A stretch of 38,276 nucleotides of DNA from Campylobacteraceae bacterium (GCA_027038275.1 JALVXC010000105.1:1-38276); one strand, 5' to 3'. Counted from the stretch's first letter, positions 8,266 through 17,291 are shown. The notes: generated by a model not told the origin, from the sequence alone. Numbers and translations: made by a program.

Positions 8266-10689
8266 CTAACTATCTTTATGAGGAGTATCTCCATATCTAT
8301 AACCATACTCATATCCATAAGATTTATTTTTGCTGAATTTAACTTTATTTAAAATAATACCAGCATGTTTAATATCTTTTTCTAGTCGAAGTCTATTAAA
8401 GTTTTCTAAATAGCTTTTTTCAGACACATTTGCTTCAAGAATAAATAATGTAATATCTGAATATTTTAAAATAACCAATGTATCAAGTACTATACCAATA
8501 GGTGCTGTATCAAATAAAATATAATCATACTCTTCTTTAAGTTGAGTTATTAACTTATCAAATTTGTTACTCATTAATAGTTCAGAAGGATTGGTAGGAA
8601 CTAAACCAGCAGCAATAAAATCTAAGTTATTAGTAACAGGTTGAATTAACTCTTCAATACTCTTGTCTTCTCTTAAATAATTTGTTATACCAATTTCATT
8701 ACTTTTTTTAATTTTTTTATAAAGTCTAGGTTTACGTAAATCTAAATCAATAAGCAATACCTTTTTATTGTTTTGTGCAATAATCTCTCCTAAACTAGCT
8801 ACAACGGTTGTTTTACCCTCATTAGCTACAGTAGAAGAGACTAGTATCGTTATAGATTTTTTCTCATTAGGTAGTGTAAAATATAAATTAGTTCTAATAT
8901 TTCTTAGTGCTTCTCTAAAGAAAAGTCTATTAGCCTTATTTGGTAAACTACCATATATTGGGATATTAGTCATTGCTTCAACTGTTTCTGAATCACGTAT
9001 CTTTGTATCGAGTATGGAACGTATAGTGCTAAATAGTATACCGAGTATCAATCCTAAGATAAATCCTATAATAAGAATCAATTTTTTATTAGGTTTAATA
9101 GGAGTAGACTCTTCTCTAGCATCTTCAATAATTTGAGTATTTGCAATAATTGAAGCTTTTGAGATTTCAAACTCCATCTTTTTTTCTAGTAAAAGAGTAT
9201 ATATATTTTCACTTAAAGTAAATTTTCGTTTTAAATCTTGTGTTGTTAAATCCTTTTCTGGAAGTGCTTCTAAGCTACTTTGTTGTTTTCTTATCTCTTT
9301 TTTAAACTCTTTTATTTTTCTTTTTAAACTCTCTTCAATTGTTTTAATATTATCAACTATTTTGTCTTTAGTCAATTTTTTGTTAATCTCTAATTTCTTA
9401 ATATGTGTTGCAATATAATTATGTATCTCTGTTTCCAACAGAGATATCTCTTTCCTCGTCTGTATAACTTGTGGGTGTCCTTCTGTAAAGCTAAATTGTA
9501 AATCTACTAAGAGCTTCTTCTTTTCATTTAGATTGTTAATTAGCATAGTTAATTGTTCATTATCTATAATAGCTTTTTCAATATTTTTAGATTGAAGATT
9601 CATCTCATTTAGCCTGAAAGTCTCTTCCCTAAAAAGCTCAATAAGATTTTGAATAGAAGAGGTATCTATGCCACTATTTAATAGAGCAACACTATTGAGT
9701 TGATTCCTGCTTAAAGCGTTCTTGAATTTTTTTACTTCAGCATATTGAAAATTTAGAATCTTTAGTTCATCCTCTTTTTTTGAGATACTCTCCATAAGTA
9801 ATTTACTGGACTCTAATGGCATAAAAGCATTACTCTTCTCTTGGTATTTTTTTAACATTTTTCTCTTGTTTTTAAGGGAGACTTTTACTTGAGCTATTTG
9901 AGTATCTAAGAAATTTAATGTTTGTGAAATTTCATTTATTTTTTTATTTAAAGTATAATTAATAAATTTTTTGGCTATAGCTTCAACAACCTCTTTGGCT
10001 CTTCTTGGTACAGAGTCATTAAAAGTAATTTGTAAAATATTATCAGAGAGTATATTTATAGTTAAATTTTGTAAAATATTATCGGCAAGTAATGACTTAT
10101 CATCACTTTTTATAAAATAAATACCATTCTCAATAACTCCTTTTTTAGAAACTTTTATAGAAAATTCTTTATTAATTACAAGCTTATTGTATAGATGAAC
10201 TTTACTATATTTTAATTTATCACAACTAAGTCTATATCTCTTATCATCAACAGGTTCAATTTTAAAAAAAACACCATATAGACTATTGTTAACATTTAAC
10301 TTAATATCTAAATTTTCAAAACGATATACCTCCCTTTTTTTGAATCTATGCTCAATGTAATATCGTTCAGAAAGAGGCATATCTTTAATGACTGAATTAA
10401 TAAACTTTCTAGTTTGAATAGTTAACTTAACAGCTTCAAGTTCAGATTTTTTATCCTCTTTTACTTCTGATGTCTTATTAGAAATAACTACAGAGAGTTT
10501 TGATGTCTTTTGACCAGAGAAAGAGATACTTACTGAACTAGAATAAACTGGTTTTAAAAAATAAGCATATGCAAAAGCCATTGATGTAACTAAAAAAGTA
10601 ATAAATAGTATGCTTATTATATTTCTTTTTAAATAGTTTACTATCTTTCTTATATTTATTTCATCCTCTTCTATCTCATTTATATTCAT
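8266..10689 (-). CDS. wzc: Polysaccharide copolymerase with BY-kinase domain (Wzc-like)
   Basis: 807 residues, the usual length for a PCP-2a protein. Two membrane helices (about 24-43 and 536-556) bracket a long periplasmic coiled-coil region with a Wzz-type N-terminal part. The cytoplasmic C-terminus is a bacterial tyrosine kinase: Walker A ANEGKTT (Lys626), Walker A' VLLIDLDLRKPR (about 644-655), Walker B YILFDTAP (about 711-718). The extreme C-terminus carries the autophosphorylation cluster, five tyrosines at 791-799 (YGYEYGYRY). The protein controls chain length and couples to the Wza pore. It lies 11 bp downstream of wza. The cognate phosphatase (Wzb) is not in the window. Confidence 0.95.
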   Translation of the reverse strand: MNINEIEEDEINIRKIVNYLKRNIISILFITFLVTSMAFAYAYFLKPVYSSSVSISFSGQKTSKLSVVISNKTSEVKEDKKSELEAVKLTIQTRKFINSVIKDMPLSERYYIEHRFKKREVYRFENLDIKLNVNNSLYGVFFKIEPVDDKRYRLSCDKLKYSKVHLYNKLVINKEFSIKVSKKGVIENGIYFIKSDDKSLLADNILQNLTINILSDNILQITFNDSVPRRAKEVVEAIAKKFINYTLNKKINEISQTLNFLDTQIAQVKVSLKNKRKMLKKYQEKSNAFMPLESSKLLMESISKKEDELKILNFQYAEVKKFKNALSRNQLNSVALLNSGIDTSSIQNLIELFREETFRLNEMNLQSKNIEKAIIDNEQLTMLINNLNEKKKLLVDLQFSFTEGHPQVIQTRKEISLLETEIHNYIATHIKKLEINKKLTKDKIVDNIKTIEESLKRKIKEFKKEIRKQQSSLEALPEKDLTTQDLKRKFTLSENIYTLLLEKKMEFEISKASIIANTQIIEDAREESTPIKPNKKLILIIGFILGLILGILFSTIRSILDTKIRDSETVEAMTNIPIYGSLPNKANRLFFREALRNIRTNLYFTLPNEKKSITILVSSTVANEGKTTVVASLGEIIAQNNKKVLLIDLDLRKPRLYKKIKKSNEIGITNYLREDKSIEELIQPVTNNLDFIAAGLVPTNPSELLMSNKFDKLITQLKEEYDYILFDTAPIGIVLDTLVILKYSDITLFILEANVSEKSYLENFNRLRLEKDIKHAGIILNKVKFSKNKSYGYEYGYRYGDTPHKDS

Positions 10690-10700
10690 ATTAAATTTCC

Positions 10701-11447
10701 TTATCTATCTCTTAAAATTTCAATGGTTAAAAATGTACTTAGTATACGTGATGCAGCTTCTACAATTGGTAAATAATCATTAATAGCAACACGAATTGCT
10801 TTTGTACTTTTTGGTTCTATATAGACAATACTATTATGTTTCAACATTAAATTAGCACTATTTAAAGTAGAAAATTTATTTAAATTTAAAGTATTCATAA
10901 CATATTTACCCCTCTCTTGGCTTATAACTCTTATGCGATTACGAAGTGCAGAGTCAGTTAGACCACCTGCCTTAGCAATAACCTCTATAAGAGAGATAGT
11001 CTCCCCCTCCATAGGAATAGCTCCCTGTTTTGCTACTTCTCCTAGAACATAAACTTTATGATTTTTAATACTTGCTTTTACATAAGGAGATTTTAAAAAT
11101 TCTCTATATCTATCTACCAAAAAGCTATTTAACTCTTTAATTGTCAGACCCTCTACTTTTACAATATTTAAAAGAGGTAGAATAATTGTTCCATCACTAT
11201 AAACGACATATTTATTATTGGGAATTGAAGTTGTTCCTTTGTCAGACATCATAATATTTGATTTTTTATTCATATTATAGATGTCTATTTCTAGTACATC
11301 ATTAGGAACAATTTTAGAACTATAGGAGATATTTAATTCTTGTGTTTGAGGTATAGGTACACTATTTTCATCTTGAAACAACCTATACTCCTTAACAGAA
11401 CAAGCTGAAAAAAACAGTGTTGAGAGTAAGATAATTAGTTTAAACAT
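10701..11447 (-). CDS. wza: Polysaccharide export outer-membrane lipoprotein (Wza-like, short)
   Basis: 248 residues. The N-terminus is a lipoprotein signal peptide with lipobox FSAC (Cys16). A polysaccharide-export (Poly_export) domain covers about 44-128 (IVPNDVLEIDIY...VYSDGTIILPLL) and one SLBB domain about 131-212 (VYVLGEVAKQGAIPMEG). The C-terminal segment (about 222-245) is an amphipathic/hydrophobic helix that could form the outer-membrane barrel, as in E. coli Wza. It is about 130 residues shorter than E. coli Wza, with one SLBB domain rather than two. An AAAAGG site precedes the ATG. It is the first gene of the minus-strand export pair. Confidence 0.92.
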   Translation of the reverse strand: MFKLIILLSTLFFSACSVKEYRLFQDENSVPIPQTQELNISYSSKIVPNDVLEIDIYNMNKKSNIMMSDKGTTSIPNNKYVVYSDGTIILPLLNIVKVEGLTIKELNSFLVDRYREFLKSPYVKASIKNHKVYVLGEVAKQGAIPMEGETISLIEVIAKAGGLTDSALRNRIRVISQERGKYVMNTLNLNKFSTLNSANLMLKHNSIVYIEPKSTKAIRVAINDYLPIVEAASRILSTFLTIEILRDR

Positions 11448-11750
11448 TTTTAGCCTTTTTAAATTAAATATATTTATTAATATTACAAATTTGATACTTT
11501 AAAAAAAAATTGTGAGAAATTATAGTTTATATTTGTTTAAAAAACACCATAATAAAAAACAATATTTGTTTTGTATTATTCAGAACAATTTTATTTTTTA
11601 TTTGATAGTATTATAGTAAAATAGTTTAATTTAAATTATAAATATTATTAAATGTGATTATTATTAACACAAACTTATAGTAAACTTCTTAATTAAGATA
11701 AAAAATTGGTTCTTAAATAAGTATAAAAAGATAATTAGAGGAAATATAGA
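11448..11750. promoter_or_regulatory. Divergent control region between wza-wzc and the glycan operon
   Basis: 303 bp, extremely A+T-rich, separating divergent transcription units, so it should contain promoters for both. A 17-bp inverted repeat AAAACAA-TAT-TTGTTTT (11556-11572) is a possible operator. Several TATAAT-like hexamers occur (for example around 11608-11616 and 11720-11726), but in such AT-rich DNA none can be singled out. An AGAGGAAA ribosome site precedes the ATG at 11751. I see no RNA gene. Confidence 0.5.
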
Positions 11751-12716
11751 ATGAATAAAAAAAACTTTGCATTAATAGGAGCATCAGGTTACATTGCTCC
11801 ACGACATATGAAAGCAATAAAAGAGACAGGAAATGAGCTAGTAGCAGCTCTTGACCCTTATGATGGCATAGGAATTATGGATAGCCATTTCCCTCAAGCA
11901 GACTTCTTTACAGAGTTTGAACGCTTTGATAGATTTGTCGATAAATGGAGAAGAGATACAGGAAATAAGATAGACTATGTCTCAATATGTTCTCCTAACT
12001 ATTTGCATGATTCTCATATACGTTTTGCACTAAAGAGTGGGGCAGATGCTATCTGTGAGAAGCCTTTAGTATTAAATCCTTGGAATATTGACCAATTAAA
12101 GATAATTGAAGAGGAGACAGGACATAGAGTCTACAATATTTTACAACTTAGACTGCACCCCTCAATCATAGCACTCAAAGATAAAGTAGCTAAAGAGTTA
12201 GAAGAAAATCCAAATAAAATTTATGATATTGATTTGACCTATTTAACAAGCCGTGGGAAGTGGTATTTTGTTTCATGGAAAGGAGACCAAGCCAAATCTG
12301 GTGGGATTGCTTCTAATATTGGAGTTCATTTTTATGATATGTTAACGTGGATATTTGGTGAAGTTGAAGAGAATGTTGTACATGTAAAAACAGATGACTG
12401 TAATGCAGGTTCATTTAGACTTAAAAATGCTAATGTACGATGGTTTTTAAGTGTTAATTATGACTATATACCTCAAGAGATTAGAGATGCTGGTCAAAGA
12501 ACATATAGAAGTATTACAGTAGATGGAGAAGAGATAGAGTTTAGTGGTGGCTTTACAGATTTACATACAAGAAGTTATGAAGAGATATTAAAAGGTAATG
12601 GGTTTGGGTTAGATGAGGCTTATGGTTCTATTAGTACCGTCTCAACCATTAGAAACCTTGAGGCAGTTGGACTAAAAGGAAACTACCATCCGTTCTGTCA
12701 TAAAGTACTAGATTAA
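11751..12716 (+). CDS. wbpB: UDP-GlcNAc-uronate 3-dehydrogenase (WlbA/WbpB)
   Basis: 321 residues, Gfo/Idh/MocA fold. It closely follows the WlbA/WbpB subfamily: the NAD-binding start (FALIGASGYIAPRHMKAI), ICSPNYLH (about 79-86), the EKP motif with Lys104, YNILQLRLHP, the LTYLTSRGKWY segment and SNIGVHFYDML. WlbA/WbpB oxidises C3 of UDP-GlcNAc-uronic acid, the second step towards 2,3-diacetamido-2,3-dideoxy-uronic acids. Members of this subfamily keep NAD(H) bound and can regenerate NAD+ by reducing 2-oxoglutarate. It is the first gene of the plus-strand operon; wbpE and wbpD homologues follow at 14706 and 15784. The substrate-forming UDP-GlcNAc 6-dehydrogenase is not in the window. Confidence 0.93.
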   Translation: MNKKNFALIGASGYIAPRHMKAIKETGNELVAALDPYDGIGIMDSHFPQADFFTEFERFDRFVDKWRRDTGNKIDYVSICSPNYLHDSHIRFALKSGADAICEKPLVLNPWNIDQLKIIEEETGHRVYNILQLRLHPSIIALKDKVAKELEENPNKIYDIDLTYLTSRGKWYFVSWKGDQAKSGGIASNIGVHFYDMLTWIFGEVEENVVHVKTDDCNAGSFRLKNANVRWFLSVNYDYIPQEIRDAGQRTYRSITVDGEEIEFSGGFTDLHTRSYEEILKGNGFGLDEAYGSISTVSTIRNLEAVGLKGNYHPFCHKVLD

Positions 12717-12718
12717 AT

Positions 12719-12741
12719 TATGTAAGATTATATCTTAACAT
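12719..12741 (+). other. Hairpin in the wbpB-PGT gap
   Basis: TATGTAAGAT and ATCTTAACATA form a near-perfect stem with one bulged T around a TAT loop, 2 nt after the wbpB stop. No T-run follows directly. The 98-bp gap here is the largest inside the plus-strand operon, so partial termination or RNA processing could set wbpB apart from the genes below it. Confidence 0.35.
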
Positions 12742-12814
12742 ATCTAATATTTATATTTTTAATTCTTAGATTAACTTATAGTAAAAAACATTATTTAAAA
12801 AAGGGAAAAAAATA

Positions 12815-13537
12815 ATGCCTACAATATATTGTAACTCATCAGGTATAGACAAGCTTTTAGTAGAAGTAAATAGTGGCTTAAATATTGGTGACTCTATTAC
12901 ACTAAAAATACAAAAAGATGATAAGTTGTACTATGGTTTTTTTGTCTACTATGGTTTTAAAGTAATAGATACAATCGAGATGGGTAGAAAAACAGTAGTT
13001 CAGCTAATAAAAGATAGTACTACTACTAATACTCAAGCAAAGAAGTACTCATATTTAATTAAATTGCCTCGCACAGGAAAGAATGGTAAAAGAATTTATG
13101 TTTATAAATTTAGAACAATGCAACCATATTCAGAATATATACAAGATTTTGTTATTGAAAAAAATGGGCTTAATGAAGATGGTACTATAAAGAATGATTT
13201 TAGAATTACTAAATTTGGTAGATTTCTAAGAAAATATTGGTTAGATGAACTACCTATGCTTATTAATTGGCTAACAGGTGATTTAAAACTAATAGGCTTT
13301 AGACCTTTAAGTGATGTAATGCTAAGTACCTATCCTAAAGATTTTGTTGAAGAGAGAAATAGATATAAACCAGGTCTAATTCCTCCATATTATATAGATA
13401 GACCTGATGGGTTTGATGAAATTATTGAGTCAGAGAAGAGATATATTGAAAAATATAAAGAGCATGGTTTTATTACAGATATAGTCTATTTTTATAAATT
13501 TTTAAGAGCCATATTTAGTGGAGTTAGAAGTTCATGA
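12815..13537 (+). CDS. Phosphoglycosyltransferase-like sugar transferase lacking the membrane helix
   Basis: 240 residues. Residues 80-240 match the bacterial sugar transferase (monotopic PGT) core: KFRTM at 98-102, the catalytic-type Asp144-Glu145 in LDELP, then LTGDLKLIGFRPLS and YKPGLIPPYY. These enzymes start glycan assembly by moving a phosphosugar onto undecaprenyl phosphate. The usual N-terminal re-entrant membrane helix and the following segment are absent; residues 1-79 are instead polar and probably beta-rich. An in-frame TAA 33 nt upstream rules out an N-terminal extension. GFRP replaces the usual GPRP. A GGG-containing ribosome site supports the start. It overlaps the next gene by 4 bp. 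Either membrane binding occurs differently, for example through the C-terminal helix (about 221-237), or the role has changed. Confidence 0.8.
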   Translation: MPTIYCNSSGIDKLLVEVNSGLNIGDSITLKIQKDDKLYYGFFVYYGFKVIDTIEMGRKTVVQLIKDSTTTNTQAKKYSYLIKLPRTGKNGKRIYVYKFRTMQPYSEYIQDFVIEKNGLNEDGTIKNDFRITKFGRFLRKYWLDELPMLINWLTGDLKLIGFRPLSDVMLSTYPKDFVEERNRYKPGLIPPYYIDRPDGFDEIIESEKRYIEKYKEHGFITDIVYFYKFLRAIFSGVRSS

Positions 13538-14709
13538 ATAAAACTAAATATGATTATCTAATAGTTGGAGCAGGTATCATAGGTATGACAATTGCTCATG
13601 AACTAAAAAAAAGAAACTCAAATATTACCATAGCTATAATAGATAAAGAAGATGTTGTAGCCAAACATGCTAGTGGACGAAATAGTGGAGTTCTTCATTC
13701 TGGATTTTACTATAGTGCAGATAGTTTAAAAGCAAAGTTTACTGTTGATGGAAATCAGAAGATGAAGCAATTTTGTAAAACATATGGAATATTTGTTAAT
13801 GATACAAAAAAAGTTGTAGTAGCAAAAGATGAAAAAGAGCTAAAAGGTATTTATGAACTTCAAAAAAGAGCAGAAGTAAATGGTGTTGAAACTTATGTTA
13901 TTAATGAAGATGAACTTAAAAAAATAGACTCCAATATAAAAACATATCAAAAAGCACTCTACTCTCCAAATACAGCAAGTGTTGACCCTAAAGAGGTATG
14001 TTTTAAACTTAAAGAGATATTAGAGAAAGATGGAGTAGATTTTTATTTTAATACACCATTTGATAGTTGTAAGTTAGAGTATAGTTATCTAATAAATTCA
14101 GCTGGTGCGTATGCTGATAAAATAGCAAAAAAATTTGGATTGGCAAAAGAGTATACAATGCTTCCTTTTAAAGGAATTTATCTTAAATATTTAGATAATA
14201 AAACTGATATTAAAACCAATATATATCCTGTTCCAAATCTAGCTAACCCATTTTTGGGAGTTCATTATACTATCACAGTTGATGGAAGTATAAAAATTGG
14301 TCCTACTGCAATTCCTGCATTTTGGAGAGAGAACTATAAGGGAGTTGATAATTTTAACTTTTATGAGATGATAGAGATTCTCTATTATGCAAGTAAACTC
14401 TTTCTACTAAACTCATTTAATTTTAGAAATTTGGCTTTTTCTGAAATGAAAAACTATAACTCAAAAATTTTTATACAAAAAGCAAAAGATATGGTTTATA
14501 GAATTGGTAATAATTTTAAACCTATTCCAGCAGGGATTAGAGCACAACTGTTAGATACAACAACAAATGAGTTAATTCAAGATTTTGTAGTTGAACATGC
14601 TAATAACTCGACACATATCTTAAATGCCGTTAGTCCAGCTTTTACATGCTCTTTTGCTTTTGCTGAGTATGTAGTCACCGAAATTTATAATAATCAGGAA
14701 AAGAAATGA
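13534..14709 (+). CDS. FAD-dependent oxidoreductase, L-2-hydroxyglutarate oxidase-like (LhgO)
   Basis: 391 residues, DAO/LhgO family. The FAD-binding GAGIIG lies at 12-17, and the family signature ASGRNSGVLHSGFYY at about 46-60 is the strongest pointer to LhgO. A second FAD-contact segment (LINSAGAYADKIAKKFG) and a C-terminal GNNFKPIPAGIRAQ...AVSPAFTCSFAFAEYV segment also fit. LhgO oxidises L-2-hydroxyglutarate to 2-oxoglutarate and passes electrons to the respiratory chain. It sits between wbpB and wbpE homologues with 4-bp overlaps on both sides, so it is translated with them. This suggests recycling of 2-hydroxyglutarate made when the WlbA/WbpB enzyme regenerates NAD+. Alternatively it oxidises a sugar intermediate. 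Confidence 0.82.
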   Translation: MNKTKYDYLIVGAGIIGMTIAHELKKRNSNITIAIIDKEDVVAKHASGRNSGVLHSGFYYSADSLKAKFTVDGNQKMKQFCKTYGIFVNDTKKVVVAKDEKELKGIYELQKRAEVNGVETYVINEDELKKIDSNIKTYQKALYSPNTASVDPKEVCFKLKEILEKDGVDFYFNTPFDSCKLEYSYLINSAGAYADKIAKKFGLAKEYTMLPFKGIYLKYLDNKTDIKTNIYPVPNLANPFLGVHYTITVDGSIKIGPTAIPAFWRENYKGVDNFNFYEMIEILYYASKLFLLNSFNFRNLAFSEMKNYNSKIFIQKAKDMVYRIGNNFKPIPAGIRAQLLDTTTNELIQDFVVEHANNSTHILNAVSPAFTCSFAFAEYVVTEIYNNQEKK

Positions 14710-15791
14710 ACATAAACTTTATAAACTTACAAGGACAGTACCAAAAATATAAACAAGAGATAGATAAAGAGATACATGAAGTATTAGATACATCTGTCTA
14801 TATAGGTGGTAATAAAGTTACTAAGCTTGAAGAAAACTTAGCTAACTTTTCAGGAAGTAAACATGCAATAGCATGTAGTAGTGGTACAGATGCTCTTCTT
14901 TTAGCATTAATGGCTTTGGATATTAAGAGTGGAGATGAGGTGATAACTACTCCTTTTACTTTTATAGCAACAGCTGAAATGATAGCATTTGTTGGTGCAA
15001 AACCAGTATTTGTAGATATTGATGAAAAAACATATAATATAGACGCTTCAAAGATAGAAGAAAAGATTACCTCTAATACAAAAGCTATTATGCCTGTATC
15101 TCTATTTGGTCAAGTTGCAAATATGGATGAGATAAATAGAATAGCAAAAAAGCATAACTTAAAAGTTATAGAAGATGCTGCTCAAAGTTTTGGTGCAGAG
15201 TATAAAAATAAAAAATCATGTAACTTATCTGATATAGCAACTACATCTTTTTTCCCTGCTAAGCCTTTAGGCTGTTATGGTGATGGTGGAGCAATATTTA
15301 CAAATGATGATGAAATAGCTTCTAAGATTAGAATATTTTTAAATCATGGACAAAGTAAAAGATATATTCATAGTCATATTGGAATTAATGGAAGACTTGA
15401 TTCAATTCAAGCAGGTGTATTAAATGCAAAGTTAAAATACTATAACGAAGAGATTGAAAAGAGACAGAGTATTGCTAATAGATACAATAATAGTCTAAAA
15501 AATATTATAACTCCATTTGTAGAAAAGAATCACTTATCGGTTTGGGCACAGTATTGTATAAGAGTTAAAGATAGAGAAGCTATGCTAGAGAAATGTGCTA
15601 AGAAAAATATTCCTACTGGAGTTTATTATCCTGTTCCACTACATCTACAAGAGGTATTTAAATATCTTAATTATAAAGAGGGAGATTTTCCAGTTACAGA
15701 AAAGGTCTCTAAAGATATTATGGCACTACCAATGTCTGCATTTTTAACAGAGGAAGAGCAAGATTATATTATAAAGGCTATAAATGAATAA
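14706..15791 (+). CDS. wbpE: UDP-3-keto-sugar aminotransferase (WbpE-like, DegT family)
   Basis: 361 residues, PLP-dependent DegT/DnrJ/EryC1 fold. The Schiff-base lysine is Lys186 in SFFPAKPLGCYGDGGA; the cofactor site also shows CSSGTDAL (about 57-64) and EDAAQSFGA (about 156-164). Length and motif spacing match P. aeruginosa WbpE and B. pertussis WlbC, which transaminate the 3-keto product of WbpB with glutamate to give the 3-amino uronic acid. It starts inside the stop region of the flavoenzyme gene (4-bp overlap) and overlaps the acetyltransferase gene by 8 bp. Confidence 0.93.
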   Translation: MNINFINLQGQYQKYKQEIDKEIHEVLDTSVYIGGNKVTKLEENLANFSGSKHAIACSSGTDALLLALMALDIKSGDEVITTPFTFIATAEMIAFVGAKPVFVDIDEKTYNIDASKIEEKITSNTKAIMPVSLFGQVANMDEINRIAKKHNLKVIEDAAQSFGAEYKNKKSCNLSDIATTSFFPAKPLGCYGDGGAIFTNDDEIASKIRIFLNHGQSKRYIHSHIGINGRLDSIQAGVLNAKLKYYNEEIEKRQSIANRYNNSLKNIITPFVEKNHLSVWAQYCIRVKDREAMLEKCAKKNIPTGVYYPVPLHLQEVFKYLNYKEGDFPVTEKVSKDIMALPMSAFLTEEEQDYIIKAINE

Positions 15792-16290
15792 AACTTTTAT
15801 ACATGAAACAGCTAATGTGTCGTCAGAAAGTAAAATTGGTGAGGGTACAAAAATATGGATAAACTCTCAAATAAGAGAAGATAGTCAAATAGGTAGTAAC
15901 TGCATTATCTCTAAAGATACATATATAGATACTCATGTAAAAATTGGAAATAACTGTAAAATACAAAATTCTGTCTCTGTCTATCATGGTGTAACAATAG
16001 AAGATGATGTTTTTGTAGGACCAAATGTCTGTTTTACAAATGATAAAGTCCCAAGAGCTTTTAATGCAGAGTGGAAAATAACACCAACGTTAATAAAAAA
16101 AGGAGTTAGTATTGGTGCAAACTCTACAATAGTATGTGGTATAACAATTGGTGAATATGCAATGGTAGCAGCAGGAAGCGTTGTAACTAAAGATGTAGAA
16201 TCTTATAGTTTGGTTATGGGCAACCCCGCAAAGCACTATAATTATATTGATAAGATGGGAAATAAAGTAGAAGGAAAATCAGATGATTAA
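15784..16290 (+). CDS. wbpD: UDP-3-amino-uronate N-acetyltransferase (WbpD/WlbB-like)
   Basis: 168 residues, left-handed beta-helix acyltransferase built of hexapeptide repeats (GEGTKIWINSQI, IGSNCIISKDTYI, IGNNCKIQNSV). The central loop (VCFTNDKVPRAFN, about 86-98) and the C-terminal GNPAKHYNYI segment match the WbpD/WlbB group, which acetylates the C3 amine to give UDP-GlcNAc3NAcA. The position directly after the WbpE homologue supports this. The next gene starts within its last codons (8-bp overlap). Confidence 0.92.
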   Translation: MNKTFIHETANVSSESKIGEGTKIWINSQIREDSQIGSNCIISKDTYIDTHVKIGNNCKIQNSVSVYHGVTIEDDVFVGPNVCFTNDKVPRAFNAEWKITPTLIKKGVSIGANSTIVCGITIGEYAMVAAGSVVTKDVESYSLVMGNPAKHYNYIDKMGNKVEGKSDD

Positions 16291-17272
16291 TATAGGACTG
16301 ATAGGGTTTGGTTATTGGGGACCAAATGTAGCAAAAAACTTATTTAATAATCCAAAATATAAGTTAGATACTATTTGTGATTATGACAACAGTAGATTAG
16401 AAAAAGCAAAAAGTATCTATATTAAACAGGTTAATTATGAATCAGATTATAAAGTCTTATTGGAAAATAAAGATATTGATGCTATTGCAATAGCTGTAGA
16501 GACAAGTGGACACTATAAGATAGCAAAAGATGCACTACTCGCAGGAAAACATATCTATGTAGAGAAACCATTTACATCTACTTTAGAAGAGGCAAAAGAG
16601 CTAAGAGATTTGGCTTCAGAGTTGGGATTGATTATTCATGTAGACCATATAATGATATTTCACCCTATAATACAAAAGATAAAATCACTAATTGATTCAG
16701 GTGAATTAGGTGAAATATTATACATTGAGGGCATTAGATTAAATCTTGGTCAAATAAAAAAAGATGTAAGTGCCATGTGGGACTTAGCTGTTCATGACCT
16801 ATCAATTATTGACTATTTATCAGATGGAGAAGAGCCATTTTATATTAGTGCCATTGGAGAGAAAATCTATAATCCAAAAGAGAGTTTAGTCTTTTTATCT
16901 CTTAGATATAAAGGGTTTATTGGACATATTCAATCTAGTTGGGTATCGCCATTAAAAGAGAGAAAAGTAGTTGTTGCAGGTACTAAAAAAATGGTTGTTT
17001 TTGATGATATGAAAATAGGTGAAAAACTTATGATATATGATAAGGGAGTAAATGTAATATCGGGAGAGAGTATAGAGTATCTTGATTATGCAGTAAAAAT
17101 AAGAGAGGGTGACATACTTATTCCTTACATACCTCAAGAGGATGCTCTCTATAATAGTTTAGACCATTTTTTAGAGTGTATTCAAGAAAAAAGACAATCT
17201 ATCTCTGGCCCAAATCAAGCTATTAGGTTGTTAAATATACTCTATCAAGCAGATAAAAGTATGAATAAATAA
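16283..17272 (+). CDS. Second Gfo/Idh/MocA sugar-nucleotide oxidoreductase
   Basis: 329 residues. The N-terminal Rossmann motif is GLIGFGYWGPNVAKNL, the EKP motif is VEKPF at about 94-98, and the substrate-side segment is AMWDLAVHDLSIIDYL (about 164-179). It is clearly different from the WbpB gene at 11751. It resembles the branch that includes UDP-GlcNAc 3-dehydrogenases such as GnnA. Paired with the aminotransferase at 18290 it might make a further 3-amino sugar; that pairing is inference from order. The exact substrate cannot be read from sequence. Confidence 0.85.
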   Translation: MINIGLIGFGYWGPNVAKNLFNNPKYKLDTICDYDNSRLEKAKSIYIKQVNYESDYKVLLENKDIDAIAIAVETSGHYKIAKDALLAGKHIYVEKPFTSTLEEAKELRDLASELGLIIHVDHIMIFHPIIQKIKSLIDSGELGEILYIEGIRLNLGQIKKDVSAMWDLAVHDLSIIDYLSDGEEPFYISAIGEKIYNPKESLVFLSLRYKGFIGHIQSSWVSPLKERKVVVAGTKKMVVFDDMKIGEKLMIYDKGVNVISGESIEYLDYAVKIREGDILIPYIPQEDALYNSLDHFLECIQEKRQSISGPNQAIRLLNILYQADKSMNK

Positions 17273-17291
17273 AATAAATAAGGAAGTAATA

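Noticed and set aside
16952-17137. Minus-strand frame within the second Gfo/Idh/MocA gene
   Set aside because: Antisense to a well-supported enzyme gene with no supporting signals; the same applies to the short minus-strand frames at 18436, 19574, 25523, 26372, 27858, 29645 and 30485.
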